Positions 35,830-45,258 are shown, numbered from the stretch's first letter. The stretch: 64,000 bases of DNA from Nostoc paludosum FACHB-159 (GCF_014698835.1 NZ_JACJTU010000001.1:520650-584649); one strand, 5' to 3'. The notes: a model not told the origin generated them from the letters alone. Made by a program: numbers and translations.

Positions 35830-37629
35830 TTACCCTCCCAGTGTCCGCGTATAAATTACCTGACTTTGAGAATCATAGAGGAAAAGGGACAAATTGGCAT
35901 TATCACTAATTACAGCCAAAGCTTCCTGTAAGATTTGCAAGTGATTGGTAAGATCGACAGCAGTATCTGAATTCCCAGAATCAGGATTAGCCGAACTATT
36001 TTGCCTTAGCTGGTCATACTCACGGGTTAACCGGACAATAATTCCTCCATTGCCCATACTAAAGGTGCAAATCTGAATTCCGTTAACACAGGTTTTTTCT
36101 AAGTCAGTACGGGTTTGTTGCAAATCGCTGACAACTTGTAGTTTTTCTTGTGCTTGTTTGAGGGCTGTTGAGTAGGGTTCGATTAAGGACTGAGCCTGAG
36201 TGTAATACAAGCTATCTTGGGAAACTTTTTTAGCAGTTTCCAAAGCCTGCTCCCAGTATGTCGCTGCTGCTTGCCATTGATTTTGTTGTTGATAAACTTT
36301 GGCTTGGTTGGCGGTGCTAACAGCTTGTTGGTAAGTTCTGGCAGCTAATTGTTCTTTAGTAGCGCGATCGCGTGCTGTTGCTAACTTAGGTTTATACTCT
36401 AACAACAAGTTTTGGGCTTCTTCATATGCAGGACTAGTTTGAGGAATCACCCTCAAGGCATTAATTACTACCTGCCAGTTAGACTGAACTTTTTGCCAAT
36501 CCTTCAAGGATTTAGCACTAGCTTGGCGACTTTCGGCTGTATTAGCTACATCTTTGGCTGCTGCTAGTTTTTTCAGCCATTTTTCTTCAGTTTGTATCTG
36601 CTGATTCACAGCGTGCAAACTAATCCGATAACTAAATAATTTTGCTTGTATTAGTGGATAAAGTTCACTATTGGGAGTTATGGCTTCTAGTGGTGCAATA
36701 GCCTGTCGCCATAAATGTTGTCTAGCTTGTATTTCTTCTAAACTACGTGCGGGAGCTTTAATTTTTTCTGCCGCCAAAGATGCTGTCTGCAAAGCCTTAA
36801 CTACCTGGCTGATTTTTTCTGACCGCCCAGACAAACTGGCTTTGAGTTCTTCTGACATCTGGTAACGGGGTGACCAACTAGGAATTACACTCAAGGCTGC
36901 ACTAGCCGTCGTCAGTCGCTGATGCACTGCCATTAAATCTTTTTCCGACTTGGCGCGACGTATCAATTGGGGGGATTCTGTTTTTAATTGCTCGGCAATT
37001 TGTATTTCTTTACACTCAGACATCACACAAGGGCGAGTCAATAAATAACCGCCAAGCCCTAAAACCACAATTCCCACCAAGGCTACACCTACAAAAATCG
37101 GTTTGACTTGCCGTGTTGGCTTAGAAGGTGGCAAACTCGGTGTATCTGCAAATGGGTCAAATACTTCCTCATCTTCAGTTTCATCTAGTGATGGAAAATA
37201 AGTCAGAGCCGATGAAGAAGAGGTGGGAAAAGAACTCTCCGTATCCCCGCGTCCCCGCGTCCCTGTGTCCTCTTCCCTGATTCCCCCAGATGCCCAGATG
37301 CCCAGATCCCCTTCATTCAATTCCGTCCTCTGCTTGAGAGCGAGAAAACGTTTGGCATAAGGGAGTTGTTCGCCAAAAACTCTCAGGAAACATTGTACTC
37401 GTTGCTCTCTGTAGGGTGCTAAAGACTGAAGTGCATCTTCAATGACTGCAAAGATCGTCTGAGCATCAACTGTTACATCTGATGGGTGTTGGGTTAAAAT
37501 CATTAGCTCGTCTTTATTGACGGCACACTTAACTTGAAAGACTCCAGCCAATGGGACTTCTACAAGCAATTGTTCCTGCAAAGTTTTGGCTAAAAGCTGT
37601 AAATCTTCCTGCTGAACTGCTACTTTCAT
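35830..37629 (-). CDS. single-pass membrane protein with coiled-coil C-terminal region
   Basis: About 599 residues from the ATG at 37629; the frame is open to 37716. The N-terminal domain (MKVAVQQEDLQLLAKTLQEQ to about 120) is a small conserved cyanobacterial domain. It is followed by a polar linker, one membrane helix (FVGVALVGIVVLGLGGYLL), and a long helical region rich in Ala, Gln and Lys (WQKVQSNWQVVINALRVIP, WQAAATYWEQALETAKKV). That region resembles TPR-like repeats seen in IMS-domain or chaperone-type proteins. It ends with a short SLFLYDSQSQVIYTRTLGG segment. Function unknown. A coding-like tail continues in the same frame beyond the stop. Confidence 0.7.
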   Translation of the reverse strand: MKVAVQQEDLQLLAKTLQEQLLVEVPLAGVFQVKCAVNKDELMILTQHPSDVTVDAQTIFAVIEDALQSLAPYREQRVQCFLRVFGEQLPYAKRFLALKQRTELNEGDLGIWASGGIREEDTGTRGRGDTESSFPTSSSSALTYFPSLDETEDEEVFDPFADTPSLPPSKPTRQVKPIFVGVALVGIVVLGLGGYLLTRPCVMSECKEIQIAEQLKTESPQLIRRAKSEKDLMAVHQRLTTASAALSVIPSWSPRYQMSEELKASLSGRSEKISQVVKALQTASLAAEKIKAPARSLEEIQARQHLWRQAIAPLEAITPNSELYPLIQAKLFSYRISLHAVNQQIQTEEKWLKKLAAAKDVANTAESRQASAKSLKDWQKVQSNWQVVINALRVIPQTSPAYEEAQNLLLEYKPKLATARDRATKEQLAARTYQQAVSTANQAKVYQQQNQWQAAATYWEQALETAKKVSQDSLYYTQAQSLIEPYSTALKQAQEKLQVVSDLQQTRTDLEKTCVNGIQICTFSMGNGGIIVRLTREYDQLRQNSSANPDSGNSDTAVDLTNHLQILQEALAVISDNANLSLFLYDSQSQVIYTRTLGG

Positions 37630-37682
37630 AGAGCTTTCGTACTGAACTTTTATATTGTTTTGATTATTTTCAAGGAGATCAA

Positions 37683-37781
37683 ATGAACTGTTTGGGTTTT
37701 TTGAATAAAGACGCACAGTTTAACCAACCAGAGGCTGAAAATCTAATCGAACAACTTTCTAACACAAATTCCAAGTTTTAA
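37683..37781 (+). CDS. 32-codon ORF with strong ribosome binding site (doubtful)
   Basis: ATG at 37683 is preceded at ideal distance by AAGGAGAT (37672-37679). The peptide MNCLGFLNKDAQFNQPEAEN plus 12 residues has no recognisable features. It lies in a 620-base gap (37630-38250) otherwise lacking features. The purine-rich box may be chance. Confidence 0.2.
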   Translation: MNCLGFLNKDAQFNQPEAENLIEQLSNTNSKF

Positions 37782-38250
37782 CCAAAAATTCAAATACTAG
37801 TAATTGTTCGTATGGCTACATTTTCAACTTAGTAGATACGAAGTTAGATAATCTATCCACAGGTATATATTTCCCTGAAAAAAATGGGAATAATAATATT
37901 TTTGAGTATTTTCACTGCATGATTTTGTGGCAATTAAATTCACAACAGCAACTCTCAGACAAGATTATAGTTGCAGAGCAATTGTGACAAAATTATCCAC
38001 AGGTTAAGGAAATGTTGCGATGTTAGAGGTTTTTGACAGGAATGCTAGTTATCTTCTATGCTGGGAAGTCTACTGAGGAGATTAATTAAGTCTTGTGGCT
38101 AGAGCAATTAATTTGCCTCATTTGCTGAATTCGATAAAATTAATACGTGAAAAATAAGTTTTTATAGCTGCCGATATGTAATAAAGCTGCTGGCAAATAT
38201 TTAGACAGCAATAATCAAAAGCTTATAGAGTGTCAAGACAAGGTGTATCA

Positions 38251-39477
38251 ATGGATTTATTAGAGTACCAAGTTAAAGAATGGTTTGGGAAGATCGGCAT
38301 TCCTGTATTGCCTTCGCAACGAATCGATCATCCCACAGATTTGAAACGTTTAAAAATTGCTTTTCCAATTGTCCTGAAATCTCAAGTACATGGGGCAGAA
38401 CGGGCAAAAGCAGGCGGAGTTAGGTTTGCCGAAACAACAATCGATGCGATAGCAGCTGCCCAAAATATCTTCACTTTACCAATATGGGGCGAGTTGCCGG
38501 AGGTTGTGCTGGCTGAATCCCAATACGACGCTAACCAAGAATTTTATCTGGCGGTGGTTTTAGACACCGCTGTTTGTCGACCTGTACTTTTAGGTTCCAA
38601 AGAAGCAAACATCGATTGGGAATCCGCTGGCGAAAAAATGCACCATGTCGTTGTGGAACAAGAATTCTCGCCATTTTATGCCAGGCGACTGGCTTTGAAA
38701 ATGGGTTTGCAAGGAACGCTAATGCAATCGGTAAGCAGCGTTCTCCAGAAGATGTACCAGTTATTTGTACAAAAAGACCTGGATTTAGTCGAAATTAATC
38801 CCTTGGCTGTCAATCCTGATGGTGAGGTGATGGCTCTTAATGGTAAAGTCAGGGTCAATGAACGAGCCATCAAGCGTCATCCAGATCTTGTGGAAATGGC
38901 AGCAAAAATCATCAGCCGTCACCCAAGTACTGAAATTAACGGTATTTTGGGCGATTGGGATGGCGTGCAAATGCACGGCAAAATAGGTATTTTAGGTAAC
39001 GGCACTGGTTCAGTAATGGCAACTTTGGATTTAGTTGCTAATGCTGGCGGTAAACCAGGTGTTTGTTTGAATCTACGTCATGCTTTTCTGACAGATACTA
39101 CGCCAACTACATTTGGCGATCGCCTAGAAACAGGTTTGAAAATTTTGGCTGCTGATAAAAGCATCCAAGTTATACTAATTAACTTCCTGGGTAGCATTCC
39201 TCAGCCTGAGGAACTAGCCGAAATCATCGCTAAATTTGTACAGCAAGACAATAACGAACTGAAATTAAAAATTGTACGCTCTAACGGTAGTAAACTTCCG
39301 CGAGATCTGAATCTTCCCACCTTAGTTGTCCGCCTTGCTGGTTCTGAGTTGAATGCAGCTAAAAATTATTTAGCAACACTGAAAACTCACAGTAGCGCCC
39401 TTGTTGTGGTAGAAAATTTAGATGAGGCAGTGGAGGTTGCAGTTCGTCTTGCCAAACCAACTACTAAGAAGAAATAG
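38251..39477 (+). CDS. sucC: succinyl-CoA synthetase beta subunit-like protein
   Basis: 408 residues from the ATG at 38251 (a GTG at 38230 would add seven). It aligns with SucC along its length: MDLLEYQVKEWFGKIGIPVL, VLKSQVHGAERAKAGGV, LVEINPLAVNPDG and the C-terminal LILINFLG part. Several usually invariant loops are altered by comparison with my memory of E. coli SucC: HAGGRGKAGGV is HGAERAKAGGV, and the GGGA and FGG turns are RHAF and FLGS. Normal function would be ATP-dependent succinyl-CoA formation or cleavage together with the alpha subunit 140 bases downstream. Activity is uncertain. Confidence 0.8.
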   Translation: MDLLEYQVKEWFGKIGIPVLPSQRIDHPTDLKRLKIAFPIVLKSQVHGAERAKAGGVRFAETTIDAIAAAQNIFTLPIWGELPEVVLAESQYDANQEFYLAVVLDTAVCRPVLLGSKEANIDWESAGEKMHHVVVEQEFSPFYARRLALKMGLQGTLMQSVSSVLQKMYQLFVQKDLDLVEINPLAVNPDGEVMALNGKVRVNERAIKRHPDLVEMAAKIISRHPSTEINGILGDWDGVQMHGKIGILGNGTGSVMATLDLVANAGGKPGVCLNLRHAFLTDTTPTTFGDRLETGLKILAADKSIQVILINFLGSIPQPEELAEIIAKFVQQDNNELKLKIVRSNGSKLPRDLNLPTLVVRLAGSELNAAKNYLATLKTHSSALVVVENLDEAVEVAVRLAKPTTKKK

Positions 39478-39614
39478 TCACATCGCTTCTCTACGAGACG
39501 CTGCACGTAGCTTGCTTCCCTGTAGGGGTACGCTTTGAATTCAAAATTCAAAATTAAAGACACCCATAAATCAATTTAGAGGCTTGTAACTTGCCAAGCT
39601 TACGGTAATTTATT

Positions 39615-40496
39615 ATGAACTTAACGCCAGAGAGTAAAGTCTTAATTCAAGGCTTTTGTGAATTTATATCAGGCACTCATGTTGCACAAATGAAAGCCTA
39701 TGGCACGAATTTAGTAGGTGGTGTTAATCCTGGATGCGGCGGACAGGAACTCCACGAACTACCAGTATTTGACTTAGTAGAAGAGGTAGTAGAAAAATTT
39801 GGCACAATTGACACAACAATCATTTGTGTAAGTCCTTATGATGTTTTGGATGCGGCATTGGAAGCGATCGCATCTCACATTCGCCAAATTATTATTATTA
39901 CTGCTGGAGTGCCACCTTTAGATATGGTGCAATTACTCCGCAAAGCCGAAGCCTGCGAAACTTTGGTTGTCGGGCCAAATAGTCCGGGGATCGTTGTGCC
40001 AGGAAAAATTCTCTTAGGAACTCAACCTAGCGAATTTTATACACCAGGGCCAGTGGGGATTGTTAGTCGTAGCAGTACCCTTACCTACGAAGTCGCCTAC
40101 GAATTAACAAAAGCTGGTTTGGGACAGTCCATTAGTGTCAGCATTGGTAGTGATGCGATCGTTGGTTCGTCGTTTTTGCAATGGTTACAAATTCTCGATG
40201 AAGATGAAACTACAGAAGCGATCGTTTTAGTCGGTCAACCTGGTGGCGGTAGTGAAGAAGCCGCCGCCCGGTACATTGCTGAGGCCATTGATAAACCAGT
40301 AATTGCCTACATTGCCGGAAGACAAGCACCACCAGGAAAAAGTTGGCGGCAAACCGGGACTTTAGCAACAGTTATCGGCCGCGACCCCAATTTTGGCACA
40401 GCCCAAAGTAAATTAGCTGCTTTCAAAGAAGTACAAGTTCCTGTAGCTGAACGTCCTTCTCAAATTCCAGAATTGGTGAAAAAAGGGATTAAGTAA
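39615..40496 (+). CDS. sucD: succinyl-CoA synthetase alpha subunit-like protein lacking catalytic His
   Basis: A 293-residue protein that follows SucD throughout, including GIVSRSSTLTYEVAYELT and VSIGSDAIVGSSF. The residue that is phosphorylated in E. coli (His246, in GHAGAI) corresponds to Gln246 in SWRQTGTLA, and the partner Glu208 (IGEIGGS) corresponds to Gln208 (VGQPGGG). The numbering agrees, so the alignment is nearly gapless. GPNCPG is GPNSPG. Without the phosphohistidine the standard mechanism cannot work. The protein may have another or regulatory role. It is probably co-transcribed with the beta-like gene. Confidence 0.82.
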   Translation: MNLTPESKVLIQGFCEFISGTHVAQMKAYGTNLVGGVNPGCGGQELHELPVFDLVEEVVEKFGTIDTTIICVSPYDVLDAALEAIASHIRQIIIITAGVPPLDMVQLLRKAEACETLVVGPNSPGIVVPGKILLGTQPSEFYTPGPVGIVSRSSTLTYEVAYELTKAGLGQSISVSIGSDAIVGSSFLQWLQILDEDETTEAIVLVGQPGGGSEEAAARYIAEAIDKPVIAYIAGRQAPPGKSWRQTGTLATVIGRDPNFGTAQSKLAAFKEVQVPVAERPSQIPELVKKGIK

Positions 40497-40680
40497 AAGA
40501 GAATTCAGCAATGCTTGAAGTGAGGGATTTTGCCTAAAGTCTGAGTAGAGCAAGCGCTACAGCAGTTGAAGCATAGTTTAGGTCATAAACTGATCGTAAA
40601 AACCCGATACAAACAGACTTTCTTTACCTATTGCCTATTAGACATCTGGTGAAATTAAATATGCGTTAACGACAACCCTT

Positions 40681-40709
40681 GTAGAGACGTAGCAGTGCTA
40701 CGTCTCTAC
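40681..40709. repeat. 29-bp dispersed palindrome, copy 4
   Basis: GTAGAGACGTAGCA, one base, and its exact reverse complement. It shares extra upstream sequence (AAATATGCGTTA, then ACCCTT) with the copy at 19811. Confidence 0.85.
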
Positions 40710-40772
40710 ATTCTTTTTCGGAGATGTCTAGTGCCTATTGCCTATTCTCTGCTCTTGTTGACCACCAAATTT

Positions 40773-41849
40773 TCAATTCTGCGCCTCCCGTTCAAGAAGA
40801 GTGCGTTTGCGTTCGACGCCCCATCGATAGCCCGACAATGCACCGTCATGACGCACAACGCGATGGCAAGGAATCGCCACTGCTAAGGGGTTTGCACCGC
40901 AGGCTTGGGCGACAGCCCGAACCGATTTCGGCAAACCGATGCACTTGGCGATATCCGTATAGCTAGCTGTCGATCCGGGGGGAATCTTCTGTAACGCTTG
41001 CCACACGCGCTGCTGGAACGCAGTGCCACGGATATCAAGAGGCAAATCCAGTCCCAATGCTGGCGCTTCGACAAAGCCCACAACTTTCGAGACGAACTGC
41101 TCAAACTCGGCGTCCCCGCCGATGAAATTGGCCTGTGGAAATCGGTCTTGCAAATCGCGTGTTAATGTGTCTGGTTCGTCGCCCAGAAGAATGGCACAGA
41201 TCCCGCGATCGCTTTTGGCAACGAGGATCGATCCCAAAGAGCATTCGCCGACAGCGAAGTGTATGTCTGTATCAGCACCACCAGCGCGATAGTTTGAAGG
41301 TGTCATACCTAATACCCGATCTGATGTTTCGTAGAACCGTCCGTTGGAGTTGTATCCAGCGTTGTAAATTGCCTCCGTCACCGTACCACTTTTCTTCAGG
41401 GTGTTCCGCACGCGGTTCTGGCGATGAGCCGCGGCGTATTCTTTCGGTGTCAGTCCAGTAATCACCTTGAAAACACGGTGGAAATGATACGTACTCAATC
41501 CCACATACTTTGATAGCTGTTCCAGACTCGGCACTTCCAGAGATTTCTCGATGAGTCGGCAAGCGATCGCAATTTTCGCAGTATGCTGTTCGTTCGCCGA
41601 AGTCTGATTTGGCTTGCAGCGCTTACACGGGCGAAATCCAGCTTTCTGGGCATCTTCGCAGGTCGTATGGAAGCGCACGTTTTCCGGTCGCGCCAGACGC
41701 GCACCACACGAGGGACGGCAGTACACACCGGTAGTCTTAACGGAGTAGTAGAATTTGCCATCCGCTTTCGGATCGCGGGCGACAACAGATGCCCAACGGG
41801 CATCGTTCTCCGTTGCCGCTGCCAGCTGTGCATTTTTGGCTAATACCAT
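40773..41849 (-). CDS. ada: Ada: methylation-responsive regulator and O6-methylguanine-DNA methyltransferase
   Basis: A 358-residue protein with the full Ada layout. The zinc-binding domain has Cys44, Cys48, Cys75 and Cys78 (VYCRPSCGARL, FRPCKRCKP), with the same spacing as E. coli Ada. An AraC-type helix-turn-helix (LSKYVGLSTYHFHRVFKVIT) follows, and then a C-terminal methyltransferase with the acceptor Cys328 in AIPCHRVV. It repairs methylphosphotriesters and O6-methylguanine and activates its own regulon. Sampled lines here are about 55% GC, clearly above the surrounding DNA, and codon use differs, which suggests recent acquisition. No alkA or alkB is adjacent. Confidence 0.93.
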   Translation of the reverse strand: MVLAKNAQLAAATENDARWASVVARDPKADGKFYYSVKTTGVYCRPSCGARLARPENVRFHTTCEDAQKAGFRPCKRCKPNQTSANEQHTAKIAIACRLIEKSLEVPSLEQLSKYVGLSTYHFHRVFKVITGLTPKEYAAAHRQNRVRNTLKKSGTVTEAIYNAGYNSNGRFYETSDRVLGMTPSNYRAGGADTDIHFAVGECSLGSILVAKSDRGICAILLGDEPDTLTRDLQDRFPQANFIGGDAEFEQFVSKVVGFVEAPALGLDLPLDIRGTAFQQRVWQALQKIPPGSTASYTDIAKCIGLPKSVRAVAQACGANPLAVAIPCHRVVRHDGALSGYRWGVERKRTLLEREAQN

Positions 41850-42021
41850 TTGACGAAAATCTTGGTTTATTGGCAGGCGAGACGCTCATCACACAATACA
41901 CAATACAAGTAGTAGTAATTTATTTCTTTGTAATCCTTAATTTAACAGCGATTCTTGTTCTCGGCACTCCGCTTTTTGCTTTCAAATTCGTGGTGCTACT
42001 GTTAACTGGAGTTTAGACTAG

Positions 42022-45000
42022 TTATTGGTTCTCTGTGGGTACTGATTGCCAAGCAAGGCGATTTTTCCAGTGCGATGTGAAATTAAGTTGAACTGCTTGC
42101 TTAAAGTCTTCCAAAGCTACTGAAAAAGCTTTCTCTTTTAGCTCACCTTGCTTGTTCAACTGTTTAGGGCATTGGGTATTCCATACATATTTTTGACAAG
42201 TTTGGTAGGCAATTTCTACATCAGTGCCATTTTCAGGATTTTGAAAGACGGGATGATAATTTAGCCTATTACAGCAAACTTGCAACCACTCTTGCCACCC
42301 ACAGCCCCACAAGCGCACTGTTCCATCAAGACTACCACTGGCAATCAGTTGACCATCAGGGCTAAAAACTGCGGAATTTACCCAATACTCATGTCCGCGC
42401 CAAGGTTGACCGATAGGATTGCCGTCAATATCCCACAAGCGCACTGTAGAATCATTGCTGGCACTGACAATCCACTTGCTATCAGGACTAAAGGCAACTG
42501 AATTCACTTCTTTTTCATGTCCGCGCCAAGGTTGACCAATGGCGTTGCCGTCAATATCCCACAAGCGCACTGTAGAATCATTGCTGGCACTGACAATCCA
42601 CTTGCTATCAGGACTAAAGGCGACAGAATTCACTTCTTTTTCATGTCCGCGCCAAGGTTGACCAATGGCGTTGCCGTCGATATCCCACAACCGCACTGTA
42701 GAATCATTACTGGCACTGACAATCAGTTTGCCATCAGGACTAAAGGCGGCAGAATTCACTTCTTTTTCATGTCCGTGCCAAGGTTGACCAATGGCGTTGC
42801 CGTCAATATCCCACAAGCGCACTGTAGAATCATTACTGGCACTGACAATCCACTTGCCATCAGGGCTAAACGCTACAGAATTCACTTCTTTTTCATGTCC
42901 GTACCAAGGTTGACCGATAGGATTGCCGTCAATATCCCACAACCGCACTGTAGAATCATTGCTAGCACTAACAATCAACTTGCCATCAGGCCTAAAGGCT
43001 ACAGAATTCACTTCTTTTTCATGTCTGCGCCAAGGTTGACCGATAGGATTGCCGTCAATATCCCACAACCGCACTGTAGAATCATTGCTGGCACTAACAA
43101 TCAACTTACCATCAGGGCTAAAGGCGACAGAATTGACCCAATTCTCATATTTGCGCTGCGATCGCCCGATGACCCGATCTTGTAGTATTTGATCTAGCTC
43201 CCACAAACGCACAGTTTTATCGCTACCACTGATAATCAGCTTGCCATCGGGACTAAAGGCTAGGGAATTAACCTGTCCTTCATGTCCCCGCCAAGGTTGA
43301 GTTATGGGGTTGCCGTCAATATCCCATAAGCGTATTGTGCGATCGCAGCTACCACTAATAATAAACTTACCATCAGGGCTAAACGCCACAGAATTTACAC
43401 GTCCTTCATGCCCGCGCCAAGGTTGACCGATGGGATTACCTTGGATGTCCCACAACCGCACTGTAGAATCACTACTACCACTGATAATAAACTTGCGATC
43501 GGGGCTAAAGGCGACGCAAATAATTTTTGCCTCATGTTTGTGCCAAGGTTGAGTAATGGCGTTACCTTGTAAATCCCACAAACACACCATTCCGTCAAAA
43601 CCAACACTGACAATGCAATCGCCGTTTGGACTAAAGGCGACGGAAATAACTCCTTCCTTGTGTCCGCGCCAAGGTTGAGTAATGGCGTTACCTTGTAAAT
43701 CCCACAAACACACCGTTCCGTCAAAACCAACACTGACAATAGAATCGCTATTTGAGCTAAAGGCGACGGCAATAACTCCTTCCTCATGTCCCTGCCACGG
43801 TTGAGTCATGAGATTACCTTGTAAATCCCATAAACACAAAATTCCGTCAATACTGCCACTAACAATAAACTTGCCATCAGGACTAAAGGCTAGACAATTC
43901 ACCTCTTGCTCGTGTCCCAGCAAAAATTGAGCAGTGGGATTGCCAACTATATTCCACAAGCATACCGTAGAATCACTACTGCCACTGGCAATAAACTTGC
44001 CATCAGGACTAAAGGCTAGACAATTAACCTCTTGCTCGTGTCCGCGTAAGCTGTTTGCCTCTATCGGTGTGTTCGTTGCTTCCTTTAAGCTTCCCAAAAC
44101 AGGAGCTAGAAGCTGATTTGGGTATTTCTCTAGATTCTCACCCATTGTTTGAATTGCCAGCACCAAACCCTCTAGCGGTTGGACAGGGAGTAAATTCAAA
44201 ACCCTGGCGGATTGTTCGCGTAGTTTTAATTCAGTCAGTGCCAGGTGTAACTTTTGAATCTCTTGTTCCTTTTCTCTCAAATTGCGATCGCACCATCCAA
44301 CACTAGGATTAATAAATTGATAAGCTTGTTCGCTAAAATCACCAAATATTTGCTCTTTTAATTCTTGATAAGTCTTTGTTTGCAGAACCCAGTTTTGAAT
44401 ATTTTCACTTTTCCAAAGTACATCTAGAGTGTATTCCAGAAGTGGTAAAGAATCATCTTGTTGGTGAAAATCATCAATAATTTGCTCGATTAGCCCTTCT
44501 TCAAAGGTAACGCCATTTCTAGTAGCAGGTTCAGCGATCGCTAACTTTAATTCGTCATCGCTCATTCTAGTGAGTATACAACTATAGCGATCGTGGAGCT
44601 TCGCCAGTTGCGGATACTCACTAAATCTATCTAAAAAATCCGATCGCATTGTTAAAACAACTTTGACAGAGCTATCCTGCTGTTGGAGCAATTGAAACAA
44701 ACTAGCAACGAATTTGTCACGTTCCGGCTTTTGAGTTTTGGTAAACAGTTCTTCAAATCGGTCAATAAAAATCAGAATGCACTCATAATCTTGTTTGAGA
44801 AATGTGACAATGTTAATTAGTGTATCTTCTCTTATTTCTCGACCGCTATCCGCTATTTTTGATTGTTTTCCATAAGTAAAACCAAGACACTTATAAAGAG
44901 ATTGAAAAGGATTTTCATCTGGTTGAAAAGTTACATTAATTAATGAATTTTTATAATATCCTAAATAAGGAATTAAACCCGCTAGAATCAATGATGATTT

Positions 45001-45258
45001 GCCAGTATATGCTGCTCCTAAAAGCAAGAGAGCATCATCTTTTTTTAGGCGATCGCTAAGATTAGCAATCCACTTCTCGCGACCAAAAAATTTATCTTTA
45101 TCTTTAATTTCAAAAGTTTTTAGTCCTAAGTAGGGAGAGTCTATTTTGAGTGGACGACAATAAATGTCCTCAGACTTACTGTCAGAAAAAAAGTTGTATT
45201 CAGAAATACCTCGGAAATTATATTCAATATTTATATCGCCTTCAGAACCGTTAACCAT
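42022..45258 (-). CDS. nSTAND NTPase with 14 WD40 repeats
   Basis: A 1078-residue protein. After a 40-residue N-terminus comes SPYLGLKTFEIKDKDKFFGRE, the typical entry to an nSTAND1-type NTPase. Walker A is GAAYTGKSS (81-89) and Walker B is CILIFIDRFEELF. A winged-helix region leads to 14 WD40 units from about residue 400 to the end, enough for two seven-bladed propellers. The units have the form GHEKEVNSVAFSPDGK followed by SASNDSTVRLWDIDGN, and units 8-13 are almost identical. Proteins of this kind act as signal-dependent switches; some STAND proteins are anti-phage sensors. No effector domain is evident at the N-terminus. ATG at 45258 with AAGGAGATAAG before it. Confidence 0.88.
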   Translation of the reverse strand: MVNGSEGDINIEYNFRGISEYNFFSDSKSEDIYCRPLKIDSPYLGLKTFEIKDKDKFFGREKWIANLSDRLKKDDALLLLGAAYTGKSSLILAGLIPYLGYYKNSLINVTFQPDENPFQSLYKCLGFTYGKQSKIADSGREIREDTLINIVTFLKQDYECILIFIDRFEELFTKTQKPERDKFVASLFQLLQQQDSSVKVVLTMRSDFLDRFSEYPQLAKLHDRYSCILTRMSDDELKLAIAEPATRNGVTFEEGLIEQIIDDFHQQDDSLPLLEYTLDVLWKSENIQNWVLQTKTYQELKEQIFGDFSEQAYQFINPSVGWCDRNLREKEQEIQKLHLALTELKLREQSARVLNLLPVQPLEGLVLAIQTMGENLEKYPNQLLAPVLGSLKEATNTPIEANSLRGHEQEVNCLAFSPDGKFIASGSSDSTVCLWNIVGNPTAQFLLGHEQEVNCLAFSPDGKFIVSGSIDGILCLWDLQGNLMTQPWQGHEEGVIAVAFSSNSDSIVSVGFDGTVCLWDLQGNAITQPWRGHKEGVISVAFSPNGDCIVSVGFDGMVCLWDLQGNAITQPWHKHEAKIICVAFSPDRKFIISGSSDSTVRLWDIQGNPIGQPWRGHEGRVNSVAFSPDGKFIISGSCDRTIRLWDIDGNPITQPWRGHEGQVNSLAFSPDGKLIISGSDKTVRLWELDQILQDRVIGRSQRKYENWVNSVAFSPDGKLIVSASNDSTVRLWDIDGNPIGQPWRRHEKEVNSVAFRPDGKLIVSASNDSTVRLWDIDGNPIGQPWYGHEKEVNSVAFSPDGKWIVSASNDSTVRLWDIDGNAIGQPWHGHEKEVNSAAFSPDGKLIVSASNDSTVRLWDIDGNAIGQPWRGHEKEVNSVAFSPDSKWIVSASNDSTVRLWDIDGNAIGQPWRGHEKEVNSVAFSPDSKWIVSASNDSTVRLWDIDGNPIGQPWRGHEYWVNSAVFSPDGQLIASGSLDGTVRLWGCGWQEWLQVCCNRLNYHPVFQNPENGTDVEIAYQTCQKYVWNTQCPKQLNKQGELKEKAFSVALEDFKQAVQLNFTSHWKNRLAWQSVPTENQ
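42376..43131. repeat. 126-bp tandem repeats encoding near-identical WD40 units
   Basis: Six units of 126 bases (42 residues) differ by only a few bases, for example the recurring CCGCGCCAAGGTTGACC block. The similarity is at DNA level and not only in the protein, which points to recent amplification or gene conversion. The opposite-strand open frames here are shadows. Confidence 0.85.

Noticed and set aside
42376..43131. Possible CRISPR or satellite array
   Set aside because: The period of 126 bases is in frame with WD40 units of a coding sequence.
42517..43185. 222-codon plus-strand open frame opposite the WD40 repeats
   Set aside because: It is periodic with the 126-bp WD40 units on the other strand and resembles no protein family.
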